A stretch of 64,000 bases of DNA from Musa acuminata AAA Group (Eukaryota; Streptophyta; Magnoliopsida; Zingiberales; Musaceae), in contig NC_088339.1 of assembly GCF_036884655.1 (NCBI RefSeq), positions 21,281,001 through 21,345,000 of the forward strand, read 5' to 3'. Made by a program: the position numbers and the translations under genes. Shown piece by piece: positions 31,466 to 42,654 of this stretch; position 1 is the stretch's first letter; each line of letters begins with the position of its first letter. Under the pieces are notes generated by a model. It was not told where the DNA came from. It worked only from the letters and a program-made list of their open reading frames with translations, and ran no database searches.

Positions 31466-32798
31466 GACCACATCTCCTCTATCTCAACCCTAAGTTGATG
31501 GAGTTCCAGGACAATCTCCAGTTGGCCCTAAATTGACCGACAGGATCGAATGTTAACCAAATAATATTGGTTTTCATGTCATAAACTGAGTAGTTGTCGG
31601 ACCTTCGTGTTGCTTTCTACATCATCTTTTCTTTCCAGCTCTTTTTTGATGTAATTCTACTGATAGTTATAGCAATACAATCTTAACAATCATCAATCTA
31701 TGTAAAGATTGGTTCCTGTGCAGTCAAGTTATGCGCTAATTTCTTATCTTTATAGGTCTTGACTTTCTACATGGACTTCAACAGATTCCAAACTCCAAGA
31801 GAAGAAACAAGCAGCAGGAAAAGAGAAAGGATACCGAGTCATCACACTACTGAAAACAACTCATTTTTAGATTAATATACTTCTTCTTTTCTATATATCT
31901 GTAGGAAATGATGTTTGCAAGCATGCTTCCATGGACAGTTTAGGCATCTTTGATGTTGTTATGTGTCTGTGTGGCTATCTATCCATATATGTGAGATGTC
32001 ATCCAGTTAAATACAGTTGGGTCATATACGTGATGCCATCAAATATGATGGCATGTTGTATGGCGTTTAGTAGGCTAAATAGAGTTGTGCGTGCTAATCC
32101 AACTATTTTAATGGAACACCAGACCACCTGGCGTAGACTATGATTCAGATGATTCAGAGTTCTTGATATGATCTTCAGCAAATCATGTTCTTTGTTTTGT
32201 TCCTTTCTGCCTGACCTCTGTCGACCAGAGAAAACTTCCACTGTGCCCTCTATGGGGTCTCCTCTCTATCTCTCTTCCATGCGATCGATCTGAGGGAGTC
32301 GTCCTCTCAATCATGGTGAGGCGCCATGGTTGGCAGCTTTTTCCACATGCCTTGCGGGCCTTCTTCTGAAGATTTCCTGTACACGCCTTATGTTTGCCTC
32401 CATATCTACACCGAGAAATGGCTTTCTTTCCAAAGGCCTTCTTGCTTTGGCTATTATCTGTTTTCGATACTAATGGATTTCTTGGATCTAGCAGTTTGTG
32501 TGACCATACAAGGCACATTTGACCTCATTTTTGTTGAGAGAAAGGGAAGTTTTTGATCGGGTAAGTGGTGCCACTCTGATTCCCGAAGCCCGGAGAAGCT
32601 CATTTGCTTTGACCACACAAGATCACACCATAGAATTCTTTCCTAAGTTGCTTGACCCATTGATTGTAGGAACAATTAAGTCTTTCAAACAATGCCAAGC
32701 TTACTTGTATGATATTACTGAGTGCTATGAAGGAAATCTGAAGTCCCATGATGTACAAGTGATTTCAAAGAAATGCTATTCATGAGATGATAATGCAA
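31466..32798. other. 3' flank of the MADS gene and intergenic DNA
   Basis: The first 400-500 bp are likely 3' UTR and terminator region (AATACAATC, poly-T). Beyond that no gene is recognised, except a short possible DHHC S-acyltransferase start near 32313. Confidence 0.5.
32313..32370 (+). pseudogene. Possible 5' fragment of a DHHC-type S-acyltransferase gene
   Basis: The frame reads MVRRHGWQLFPHALRAFF and then stops. MVRRHGWQL is the start I associate with one subgroup of plant DHHC protein S-acyltransferases. The identity covers about nine residues only and no DHHC domain follows, so this may be a relic of a first exon or a coincidence. Confidence 0.25.
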
Positions 32799-33344
32799 TA
32801 ATGGGATAAAAAGTATAATTTTATATATGAATAAATATAAGTAGGTCGTAACACATAACGAAATTAAACGAAAATCACAATCAAATATGACACTAAGATT
32901 TACGTGAAAAACCCTTCTAATGTGAAGGGTAAAAATCACAGGAAAACCTAGAGAAAATTTATTATAAAAATAATGAATATATAAATCTCAGAATACAAAA
33001 ATTACGTCATTGTGCATAATATCCAAAATCTCCCCAAGTAATCATAGCAAGAATCTACTATAAATCGGATCTAACTTGAGGTGATAACACTGCCTAGATG
33101 ATTGAGAACAGTCTCAGCCTCTGTATTATTTTTGTCTTCTTATCTTTCCTTCTTCTCTTGTTTCTCTGTTATTTTCTTTTCTTTTTCTGAACCACATTGC
33201 TGTAATTTTTCAGCCAAGTTCACAACCACCACTGTCCACATTTTTCTTTCTTAGCCACTAGAGTTAGGGTTTAGGTTAGAGAAAAGTGGACTATAGGTTA
33301 CTAAAGCTCACTATAAACTAAACTAATGAATTGTCTGTCCAACA
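32799..33344 (-). mobile_element. Solo LTR of a copia element, reverse orientation
   Basis: The minus strand of this stretch aligns by eye over almost its whole length with the LTR of the element at 46.8-52.1 kb: the GGTTTTTACCCTTCACAT-like block, the TTCTCAATCATCTAG block and the CCCATxA end are all shared. It reads TGTTGGAC...CCCATTA on the minus strand, against TGTTGGGC...CCCATCA in the complete element. Flanks TGCAA (32794-32798) and TGCAG (33345-33349) fit a target duplication with one change. No internal domain is present, so it is a solo LTR left by recombination. Confidence 0.72.
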
Positions 33345-33835
33345 TGCAGGAAGTAACAACGAACTTAAAGTACCATAAGAGGAAGAGGACTTGATTCTAG
33401 TAATTTCGAACTCATTAGCTGCATCAGAGTAATTTTGATATGGTCGACACAACAAATTTGTTCTAAATAAGTTTGAGGCTGAGAGATAATGATGTCAACT
33501 CATTCTATCAACAAAATATGTTGATAGCTATGTAAAAATATAGAAGACTACAATCAATAACCACTGAAAACTGATGTCAACTCATTCTATCGTTGATGTT
33601 TCAGGTCCAGCGTTCTTCAGTTCTCACGTATGAAGGAGTTCTTTGCGAGTCTCACCTATTAAAAGATACAAGCTTTAAGATACAGGCACTCCATCAACCT
33701 ATGAGAATCATGGAAGCACAGGAGATCAGTCAATTGACTGGTAGAAACGACTAAAGGTTCCAATTTGAAGATCAACCATCAACAAGAACCAGAACGGATC
33801 ACAAGAATGGACAGATGTAAGGGGTAGGGAATCAC
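33345..33835. other. Intergenic, nothing recognised
   Basis: This is where exons 2 onward of the phosphoglycerate kinase gene would be expected, but no PGK coding sequence follows on the minus strand. The near-repeat TGATGTCAACTCATTCTATC occurs twice (about 33491 and 33573). Confidence 0.5.
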
Positions 33836-34030
33836 CAAATGGCTCGTGAGGATGATCCTGGCGCCGTGCTCGATCAAGTACTTGATCGTCTGTACTGCAG
33901 CACGGATTCGAGAGTCGTCTGTGATCTTCTGGTTGTCGTCCGAGGGAACATCGAGACCTGCTCTTACGAACATCCTCTTGCCCTTGAGATCGGCTTCCTT
34001 CGGACAGCCAACGCTCCTCTTCGTCGCCAT
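33836..34030 (-). pseudogene. Orphan first exon of cytosolic-type phosphoglycerate kinase
   Basis: Sixty-five codons start [18 protein letters not shown] and end [15 protein letters not shown], followed by a GT donor (33835-33834). This matches the N-terminus of plant PGK, the glycolytic enzyme that transfers phosphate from 1,3-bisphosphoglycerate to ADP. The substrate-binding motif expected as RVDxNVP reads RAGLDVP, so a key Asp and Asn are lost. No later PGK exon was found downstream. I therefore call it a broken duplicate; the exon frame itself is open, so transcription of this end is possible. Confidence 0.82.
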
Positions 34031-34268
34031 TCTTCCACCCGATCGACAGAAGAAGCAACAGATCGGTGAAGGCCTAAAAGCAGGACAAGGAAGAGTGATC
34101 GAGTCGAGCAACCGGCAAAGGCGGAGAGCGCGTAATGTTGACCGGATGACGCTAACGTTGGCTGGATTTGGACGGCTCAGATGATCTAAATGGAGGATCG
34201 GACGGTCATCATGCCATCATTCGTGTTGGCCGCCGCGAAGCCTCGATGGAGGACCGGTGACTCATAGG

Positions 34269-34285
34269 CACGTGATGTGCACGTG
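34269..34285. promoter_or_regulatory. Two adjacent G-boxes upstream of the PGK fragment
   Basis: CACGTG at 34269-34274 and again at 34280-34285, only five bases apart, about 240 bp upstream of the PGK-fragment ATG. They probably belonged to that gene's promoter. Confidence 0.5.
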
Positions 34286-34357
34286 ATCTTCATCGAGACC
34301 TTTTCCTGCTCTCGGACGAGATAGTTCCCCGTCGCTCCCTCCAAACCACGAAAGAAT

Positions 34358-34361
<4 letters not shown>

Positions 34362-34392
<31 letters not shown>
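34362..34392. repeat. (AG)n microsatellite
   Basis: About 31 bp of pure AG, upstream of the PGK fragment (CT on its transcript strand). Confidence 0.93.
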
Positions 34393-34394
<2 letters not shown>

Positions 34395-34996
34395 GACTGC
34401 GAGGAACCAATCACGAGAAAGGAATCCGTCATCGATCATTCGATTAGCCCAAGGCAAGCCTCTCTCTCTCCCCCCCCTCTTATTGGATCCAGTTCCAGTG
34501 CTTAGTTTTTTGGGATTCACCATATACTCTGTGGTTCTTCGATCTTTTTGATTGTGATGACTAGTCGCGGTACCTCGATTCGGCCTCTCGTGGGCTCTTC
34601 GTTTATACTCTAAGATCTTTGTGGGGGATCCAATCGATAGTCAAATCGATCTTTCAGGCACAAGTTTTGGTTTCTATTGGATGAATGATTGTAAAGATCG
34701 GACCTTTCTTGTGGTTTTCCGTTTCTTCAAAGCGTTTCTTTTCGGATCTGTCACTGAAGTGATCTCTTTTAGTTCTTGATGCCAACTAGAATGCTTTGAG
34801 TGAGCAGGCGCACGCTTCTGATTGATGAAGCCTTTGCAATCGCAGGTGAGTTTGTTCGTGCGAATGTCGGATAGCTGTGTTCGGTTTAGTCTCCTTCCTC
34901 GTTACGATTGATCACCGAGATTGGATTACCACAATACATAGAACCCTAATTTCGTTCTGTGGCCAGCGCATTGGAATGTCAGATTGACTGGTTCCA

Positions 34997-35690
34997 GTGG
35001 ACGGTAGGCATAGTCTGGCTGACAATTTGTCTCGGCTGCTTAACCCGATAGTGAAAGTGGCAGAAACATCACTCACTGTCAATCTTGAATCAAAAAAATT
35101 CAGAAACAAATATCAGCTTTTGAATTTGAAGGAAAAGATCAAAGAACTAGAGCTTCAACCTGGAACTGTCTTTGGAAATCTTGAAAGCTCAGAAGCTGAA
35201 CAAACCTTGCTAAAAATCGAGTTTGTTCTACGAGTCAGAGAAGATGAACAAGCATTGAAGTCGACGAAAACCAGATCTTAGAAGCATTTAAAGCAAAGGG
35301 CATGAAGCATGAGGAGGTTACCGACGCAAGGGAGTCTCTTTACCGAGCTGGGGAGCTTGAAGAAAAGAGCAAAGGCACCTGAAGCAACCATCAAGCAGTC
35401 ATACCCAGTGAGTTGGATTCTGTTTTCAGCTGGTTGAACTTCCATCATTTCATCCAAGCATCACAGAGATCTGATTTCACATTAATATTTCATGATTTCT
35501 ATTCACCTCATTCTTCAGCATATTGCTTAGACTTGCAGGATACACCTGAAAGCAGAAGGATGTGGAACTCGATGAACTGAGACCGAGTCAAACTGTTGAA
35601 ATGGAGAAGAAGAATTGCAGAACTCGAGAACGCAGCATTGCTTTTGGCTCGTGCAAGAGTTTGGGGGGACGATGAAGACCAAGACAAGCA
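34997..35690 (+). pseudogene. Relic of a gene for a coiled-coil protein (unidentified)
   Basis: An open stretch at 34997-35281 encodes a Lys/Glu/Leu-rich, heptad-like sequence (NLKEKIKELELQPGTVFGNL, then EQTLLKIEFVLRVREDEQ). After a stop, another frame continues with KAKGMKHEEVTDARESLYRA and GELEEKSK. A further segment near 35575-35690 reads KKNCRTRERS in one frame but AELENAALLLARARVWGDDE in another, the latter being coiled-coil-like. Switching frames across short distances, with stops between, indicates a decayed gene, possibly with introns (gtgagt at about 35409). I do not recognise the family. Confidence 0.5.
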
Positions 35691-36343
35691 GGTATTAAGC
35701 GTATTGCTGACTCGGATATGTTACTTCATCACCGCAAGTTAGAGACGTTGAGAAATGTTTTGATCTATTGATCATTAATGCCAAAAGCTTTATATAAACT
35801 TTAATATTTCCTCTCACATGCAAATTAGTTTAGGCGACGTATAAACAGAATCAAAATTCATGATATTGATTAACACATCCTAAAAGCTGACGTTGACTTA
35901 ATGTATTTATGATCCTTAAATAGAGTCCATAAGAATCATGGACAATAATTAGACACGTGACGAAATGGAGAGGAATGCTATCTATCCATGGGTGATGCTG
36001 AGTCAACATATCTCATCAGACATCACAATAAAATTACCTGAAGGTGCCTTCCGATCCGAGAGAGAGAGAGAGGATAAGAGGATCACCGAGACGGAGATTT
36101 AGGACGTAAAATATTACACTAGGCAAAGTAGCAGCCTACACAAGCTGTTGGCCAATGTCCACAATGCATGTGATCCATGGTTCAAGGTCCTAGGAAGGAA
36201 CATGCATCGATGGTGGCCGTGCAATCTAAGGTACTCGCATTCCAACATCTCATGATTCACTCTCACATATTCTGAGCCAACAATTTCCACCTAATTTATT
36301 TTCTTCAATTACTTTGTCTTTATTTCAATTACTGATTTGTTTA

Positions 36344-36383
<40 letters not shown>
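36344..36383. repeat. (ATT)n trinucleotide array
   Basis: About 13 units of ATT/TTA upstream of the NAL1-like gene. Confidence 0.95.
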
Positions 36384-36465
36384 GCTAACCGTGGTGGTCT
36401 CCTCTTCTGCCTTGTTTCCCCCACCCCCGGAAACATAGGTGTGGGTTTTTGGCCCATTACTGCTC

Positions 36466-36671
36466 TCTTTATAAGCCTCTGCGGGTGTGGGGTTAGGAGT
36501 CTCCTACCGTCTCCTCTCCGATTCCTCTCCTCTGCCACCGCCCCTGCAACCAGGGGGGCCCTCTGCCGCGCGAAATGCACCAACGATGACGCCGCCCGCC
36601 TCCAATTCGGTGGGAAGCTATCCCCCGCAGTCACGGTCCCCGAAACCCCCTCCATTGCGCTGGATCCTAAG
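36466..36671 (+). promoter_or_regulatory. Probable TATA box and non-coding first exon of the NAL1-like gene
   Basis: TTTATAAG near 36467-36474 is followed by GC-rich, CT-rich leader-like sequence and a strong donor (CCTAAG/GTGAGT, exon end 36671). No in-frame coding link to the protein start at 38207 is seen, so this would be a 5' UTR exon with an intron of up to about 1.5 kb before the coding part. Transcription start and the acceptor are not determined. Confidence 0.45.
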
Positions 36672-38206
36672 GTGAGTCCTCCCCCTTCTGTTCCTTCTGT
36701 CTCTTCTGTGAAACCCTCTAGATGTTCCGCGTGAGGGAAAGAAATCATCTAGATATCGCTCGAGGCTTCCGCGGAAAAGATTTGGTTTTGGGGGGGGACT
36801 ACCTGATACTTTTGTGTCCAGTATTATGCGCGATAGGGAGGGGAAAGGTTGGACTTGAGTTTGATCGCTTCTTCTGCTGTCCTTGGGGTGTTGTGAGAGA
36901 GGAATCCATTTAAAGATGCTTTCTTTTGGGCTTGGAATACTTTGATTCCGGGATTGTTGATCTAGGTTCCTTTGGTTTCTCTTTTGCCATCATGTACAAG
37001 GTTCCATTCTCTGAAGAAAAGGTCTCTCTTTCTCTCACACACTCTCTACTTTTAATTATTGTGTTTTTGTAGAGTTCCAACTGTAGATTCTAACTCTTCA
37101 ATTCCATTGATGTGTATCGGGGATTTTTCTACCATTTTCTAACCTGTTATTAGACACGATCTATAAATTATACAACTCCTTTTAGCTTAAAGTCAATGCT
37201 GTTTAGGCGAATTGTAGTCTGTCGATGTGCTTTTAGTGTGACTGTTGAGCAATGTTGTTGTAGTTCCTTTTCTGTCCACAGACTGTTTTCAGTTCTAATT
37301 TGAGTTCTTTCATCCAAGTGCAGATTAAGGAACTTACACTATGGTAACCAAGAAACATATTCTCTTTTTTCTCTTGCACTTTCTACATGAGGTTAAATTT
37401 TGCATATGTGCAGATTTTCTATTGTATGTTGCGTTTTGCTCCATTATTCTAAATTACTCACGTTTTGTTCCTTACGGATGTCCATTTTCTTACCTGGTAC
37501 TTAATTTCACGTTTTCATTTTATAATTCTGCTGAAGATAGAATGTCCTTGTCAGACATGTTTTTCTTCACTTAAATTTATTTGCCATGTCAAAATTTCAT
37601 TCACCTGCTCAGTCCATAGTGTACTTGTTGTTTCTTCTAGAAAAGAGATAAAGAGGGAATAGCAATTAGGAACCCATGGTGTCATATTTGTATTTTCATT
37701 AATGTTTTTGATGTCCAATATGATACTTATGAATCTATCATTCCTTATGCTTTAATCCATCAATTCCTTGCTGTTGTCGTTGGACAAGGAGATTTTTATG
37801 TGACCTACATGCTTTCTTAGCTCACAATTGCGTTTTTAGTGCCCAACCTGTTTCTCATGTGTCCATATTAGGTGTCACAATTTGATTTTTTGTAGACAAA
37901 AGCTTTTTTATATCTGATCCTTCTTATGTGTAAAATTCTTCTCTTAGCTCTGTTGATTCCCCATTCAGGATAATTTTTCTTTTTTTTAATCATTTATTAC
38001 AACCGTGCCATTTTTTTTTAATTGGGCATTTTTAAAGGCTACAATGTGTTGTTTGAATATCCTGTCCAGAGATTACAACAATGGGGCCTTATTTTCTGGT
38101 TGTCAGGATTTGCTCTTTGCGACCATCAGCCTATTCATTCTCAATGGTTCAGAGATCAGTTTGATGTGGGCCTAGCAAACAGCTTTCCAAGAAACCATTT
38201 TGTGTG

Positions 38207-41200
38207 ATGAGGCTTTCAGACAATCAGGGCAATCGCTTGGGATCAACACAATCAGAGGAGTCAGCCTTGGACACACACAGAAATTTATGCAGTCATTTGC
38301 CTTATAATCGATCTCCTCTCCAACTAATTGCATCAGCTGGTCAGCACCCTGAAAATAGTGCCGCATACTTTTTGTGGCCTACCTCTACCCTAATGCATGG
38401 TGCTTCTGAAGGACGATCTAAGTACTTCGAGAACCTTCAGAAAGGAGTACTGCCTGGACATCTTGGCCATCTGCCAACTGGACAGCAAGCAAAAACACTT
38501 CTTGATCTGATGATTATAAGAGCATTCCACAGCAAGATCCTGCGTCGTTTCAGTCTTGGTACAGCTATAGGCCATCGAATCAGAAGGGGAACATTGACTA
38601 ACATTCCAGCAATTCTAGTTTTTGTTGCACGAAAAGTTCACAGGAAATGGCTTGGCCACAACCAGTGTCTCCCATCCGCCCTTGAGGTAAATAATGGTTT
38701 CTTTTCTAGCAGCTTGGTTTTATAATATCAATGATATAGATTGTTACATGCAAGTTGGGCCCTGCAATGCTGCACTCTTAGGCTTAAATAATTTTGTCAA
38801 AAATATTAGTAAGCGTAAATTAGGTCCTAGAGAACGAAGCTAAACCATAAGGTTGAAAATCTTGGTTACTGCCTTTAAAAAAGATGCAATGGACTTGTCT
38901 AATTCACAATAAAATGTAATCAATAGGTCCAAGCTCTCTGAAAAGAAGAAGATTAGTTACAAGAGTATGGCTTATGCGTAGTGCTGCATAAGCTCTATTG
39001 AATTAGAGAGATCTAAGCGATAAAAGATCTATGCCATCAAACTATTAGTCGTTAGCTTATGCATGAGGCTTAGCTGTGAAATCAATCAATAAGAGCTTGA
39101 CTCAAAAGGAAGCTAAAACATAAAAGGTTGTTTCCTGAATTTGAAGCCAAACAATAAAAATTGCATCATGCATGAAAAGGCAGGCTATTTTTAGTAGAAG
39201 GGGAGGTCAAACCATGAGTGGTTGGCTCATGAATAAGAAGTCAAGCCACTGAGCTGAGGCATGAAACTAGACCATGAGATTGAATTATGCATAAAAGCCA
39301 AGCAATATGAGGTTGCCTTATGAACTGTGCTTGCTCATCAAGCCAAATCCACAATATGAGTCATAAGACGTTGGCATAAATAAAGCCATCAAACCAAGAC
39401 CCAAGTGGTAGGCTTATGCATAAAAAAGCTATCAAACCAAGCCATGAGAATTTAGCTTATGAACATTACCCTCATGTTTCTCTATTAGTATTATGCAATT
39501 ATTTAATTATTCTTCCAGACTATACTATGGTCATCTTTGAGGTTACTATGACACATTTGCTTAGCGCCTTAATGGTTTCGGAGGTATCCTTGTTTTAAAA
39601 TGAGCAGGGACCAGGGGGCGTATGGTGTGATGTGGATGTGGTGGAATTCTCTTATTATGCTGCACCAGCACCGACTCCAAAGGAACAATTGTACAGTGAG
39701 CTTGCGGATGGGTTACGAGGAAGTGATCCATGCATAGGTTCAGGCTCTCAGGTACTTCTAACAGAAATAAGAATTTTTTTTTGTCTTTTTATGTACCAGA
39801 ATGACGGTTGGCTAGTTGTTAGTCAATTGCATTCCTAGAGAGTTTTGAGCATTAAAACAGATGCTTACCAATTTTCCATATTCATGATATAATAACTTAT
39901 CGATGTTGAATTAACCATGCAAATGTTAGAGGAGATGCACTCACAGAAGGTTTTTTGCTTCCGTAGAGAGTTACAAGCATTAAAGCAGATGCTTACCATA
40001 GTTTCATATGCATTGTATAACTTTGGGGTTGGATTTACGATGCAAATGATAGAAAGGATGCACTTATAGAAGTCTTGCAATGAGGAAATAACCTTCGCTG
40101 AGAAACAGTGAAACTGTGATTGATTGAGGGGACACCAATTTAACTAGCTACATTGCTGAAGATCATGCAGTCGAAGATGGAGCAGCAATTTAGTTTGCCA
40201 AATCCAAATTGTCAATTTGCTGTTATCCTCTTTCTCTAGAACAGCATCCAGCCATCATGGCCTTGATAATCAGGGTCATTTAATCAAGTGACCATTACCC
40301 CATTCAAGAATGTGCTGCATAACCCAATCATACTTGGAGCAAAACAGACAAATTCTAGAATGAATCAAGTATAGTTGTATATCACTATGTTGCTGCCATC
40401 TTGTTCAAACATAACCCTTGAAATTAAGGGTTAGCCCCATTATATACCCAAATCTAGATTGTACCTTGCTTTACAACTAGATACCTCTTTGTTCAACTTT
40501 AATTACTGGAATTGATGTTATTGCCACCCTATTACTTTTTCTTCTGTTTCCAAACATTACATCCACCCAGGATTTCTCCATAGCTGCAGTTTTCTGCCCC
40601 ATGTCAGCATCAACATGCCAATTTATTTGCGAGATATCCTCTGGTATCCTCCCTACATCCCTACATTTTCAGAATTCAATCTTGTACCATGTTTTGGATA
40701 CAGCTACTCAGAATTGTCAGAAAGAAATCCTCATGACATCATATCAAGAAGGATTGTCTTCCTCTCCTGGACACCATCAGATTCCCCTTGATGTGAATGC
40801 AAATCAAGTCTACAATCTTTCCATCAATTCTAGCAAACTGAACAGAGTGTTTTGAGAAATGGTATGATCGATCATTAGATCTGTGGTATCTTTTCCTCCT
40901 TGTGCCAAAACCTTTCTCTCCAAGATTTGAGTTTTCACAAAACTCCTTGTGCCAACACAGATGAATTATTCTATGCATGTGGAGATTTGCTTGTGCTTTC
41001 TATTGGTGTAAGATGAGCCCTTTTTTTTTCTTTTTTTCTTGAAATTCTTTGCTCTTACTACAGGTCGCGAGCCAAGGGACATACGGGACTTTAAGTGCCA
41101 TTGTGAAAAGTCGAACAGGCAACAAACAGGTTGGTTTCCTGACAAACCGTCATGTTGCAGTTGATCTGGATTATCCTAACCAGAAGATGTTTCATCCATT

Positions 41201-42654
41201 GCCACCCAATCTTGGACCTGGTGTGTACCTGGGGGCTGTTGAGAGGGCAACATCATTCATCACTGATGATGTTTGGTATGGAATATATGCAGGAACAAAC
41301 CCAGGTAATAAAGTTCAAGACCATGCTGCTGTTATATTGAGGTAGCATGCATGTCATCATATGGGTACCAGAGCCATGTTGCTTAGTTCTGAAAAGCTAC
41401 CTATTACTGAGGGATGCTTCCTATTCTTCCTCATTTATATCTAATCCTACTGACATAGGCATAATTGTGCGATAAAAAATTCTAAAAGGACAAAACTCAT
41501 GTACTGACGTAGGATTAATTGGGAGTTACATTTTTGGTTATTTACTTTATTTTCCTTCTTTCAGGATTTAAATGTGTTCATTGTTTCTTATACCTGTTGC
41601 GATGTTCTGATTCCCAAAAGTACCTCTTATGATGCACCTGCAGAAACTTTTGTGCGAGCTGATGGTGCATTTATACCCTTTGCCAATGACTTTGATATGT
41701 CCTGCATTACCACTGCAGTGAAAGGACTGGGTGAGATTGGAGATGTTAAGGTTATAGACATGCAATCACCAATCAACAGCCTTATCGGGAGACAAGTGGT
41801 GAAGGTCGGAAGGAGCTCTGGTTTGACAACTGGAACTGTAATGGCTTATGCACTAGAGTACAATGATGAGAAAGGAATATGCTTCTTGACAGATTTTCTT
41901 GTTGTGGGTGAGGACCAACAAACCTTTGATCTGGAAGGTGATAGTGGGAGCCTGATTATTCTAACAGGACAAGATGGTGAGAAACCTAAACCTATAGGTA
42001 TCATCTGGGGTGGGATTGCTAATAGAGGAAGGCTGAAGCTTAAAAATGTCCATGAACCAGAAAATTGGACCAGTGGAGTGGATCTGGGTCGCCTTCTCGA
42101 TCTCTTGGAACTTGATCTTATAACAACAAGTGAAGGACTAAAAGGTTTGCTATCTCACTTTTTATAGAGGCTGTAGAAGATTTCATATTGCAGTGCAATA
42201 ATGTTTCCACTATCTTTCTCTCATTTATCTTTCGTCTTTCATTGTGGTTAAAGATGCACTACAGGAGCAAAGATTTGCCTTAACAGCTACTATCAATTCT
42301 GCAGTTGGTGAATCATCTCCAATAGTAGGGAGCCTTCCACCTAATGAGATATTTGAACCTCTAGGCATTAACCTTCAACAGTTCCCTCCTGAAGGTGGTT
42401 CTGGTTCAGGAGAGAATGTACCTTTCACAGATATGGCGTTTCATGTGGATACAGCTGAGGTTGCAAACAGTGTGGAAGAGCATCAGTTCATTCCGAATCT
42501 AATTAGCATGTTGCCAATGCATCGCAGAGAAGACAACCTGGAAAGGAAGAATCTATCTGCACCAACTAACCTATCTGATGAAGATCCTTGTGTTTCACTG
42601 CAACTGGGGGACCGAGAACCGAAGAGGCAGCGTTCTGGTCAAAATGAAGATTAG
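38207..42654 (+). CDS. NAL1: NAL1-like trypsin-fold serine protease, five coding exons, 588 aa
   Basis: Exons: 38207-38686, 39608-39751, 41064-41304, 41644-42144, 42254-42654; GT-AG, one open frame. It matches rice NARROW LEAF1 along its length: SEESALD and NSAAYFLWPTS near the N-terminus, ILRRFSLGTAIG, GPGGVWCDVDVVEFSYY, NKQVGFLTNRHVAVDLDYPN, VERATSFITDDVWYG, ETFVRADGAFIPF, KVGRSSGLTTGTV, DLEGDSGSLII and PIGIIWGG. NAL1 is a serine protease controlling leaf width, vein number and yield; recent work places its triad at His, Asp and Ser, here H238, D295 and S389 by alignment from memory. The residue before the His is Arg (R237), the position of a known rice Arg/His polymorphism. The C-terminus has VSLQLGDREPKR, an EAR-like motif, then a basic segment and an acidic end. 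Start chosen at the ATG after an in-frame GTG because it fits the rice N-terminus. Intact. Confidence 0.95.
38960..39460. repeat. Degenerate minisatellite in NAL1 intron
   Basis: A loose unit of roughly 30-45 bp recurs about ten times in the first coding intron, with the cores aAGCcAAaCcATGAG and TTGGCTTATGcATAAaA. Units are too diverged for an exact period. Confidence 0.6.
39836..40083. repeat. Two-copy 128-bp tandem duplication in NAL1 intron
   Basis: TAGAGAGTT..AGCATTAAAxCAGATGCTTACCA and the following 100 bp occur at 39836 and again at 39964, roughly 75-80% alike. Confidence 0.75.

Noticed and set aside
32183..32518. Minus-strand 111-codon frame near 32.3 kb
   Set aside because: No recognisable domain, basic composition typical of a reversed leader sequence, and no conserved start.
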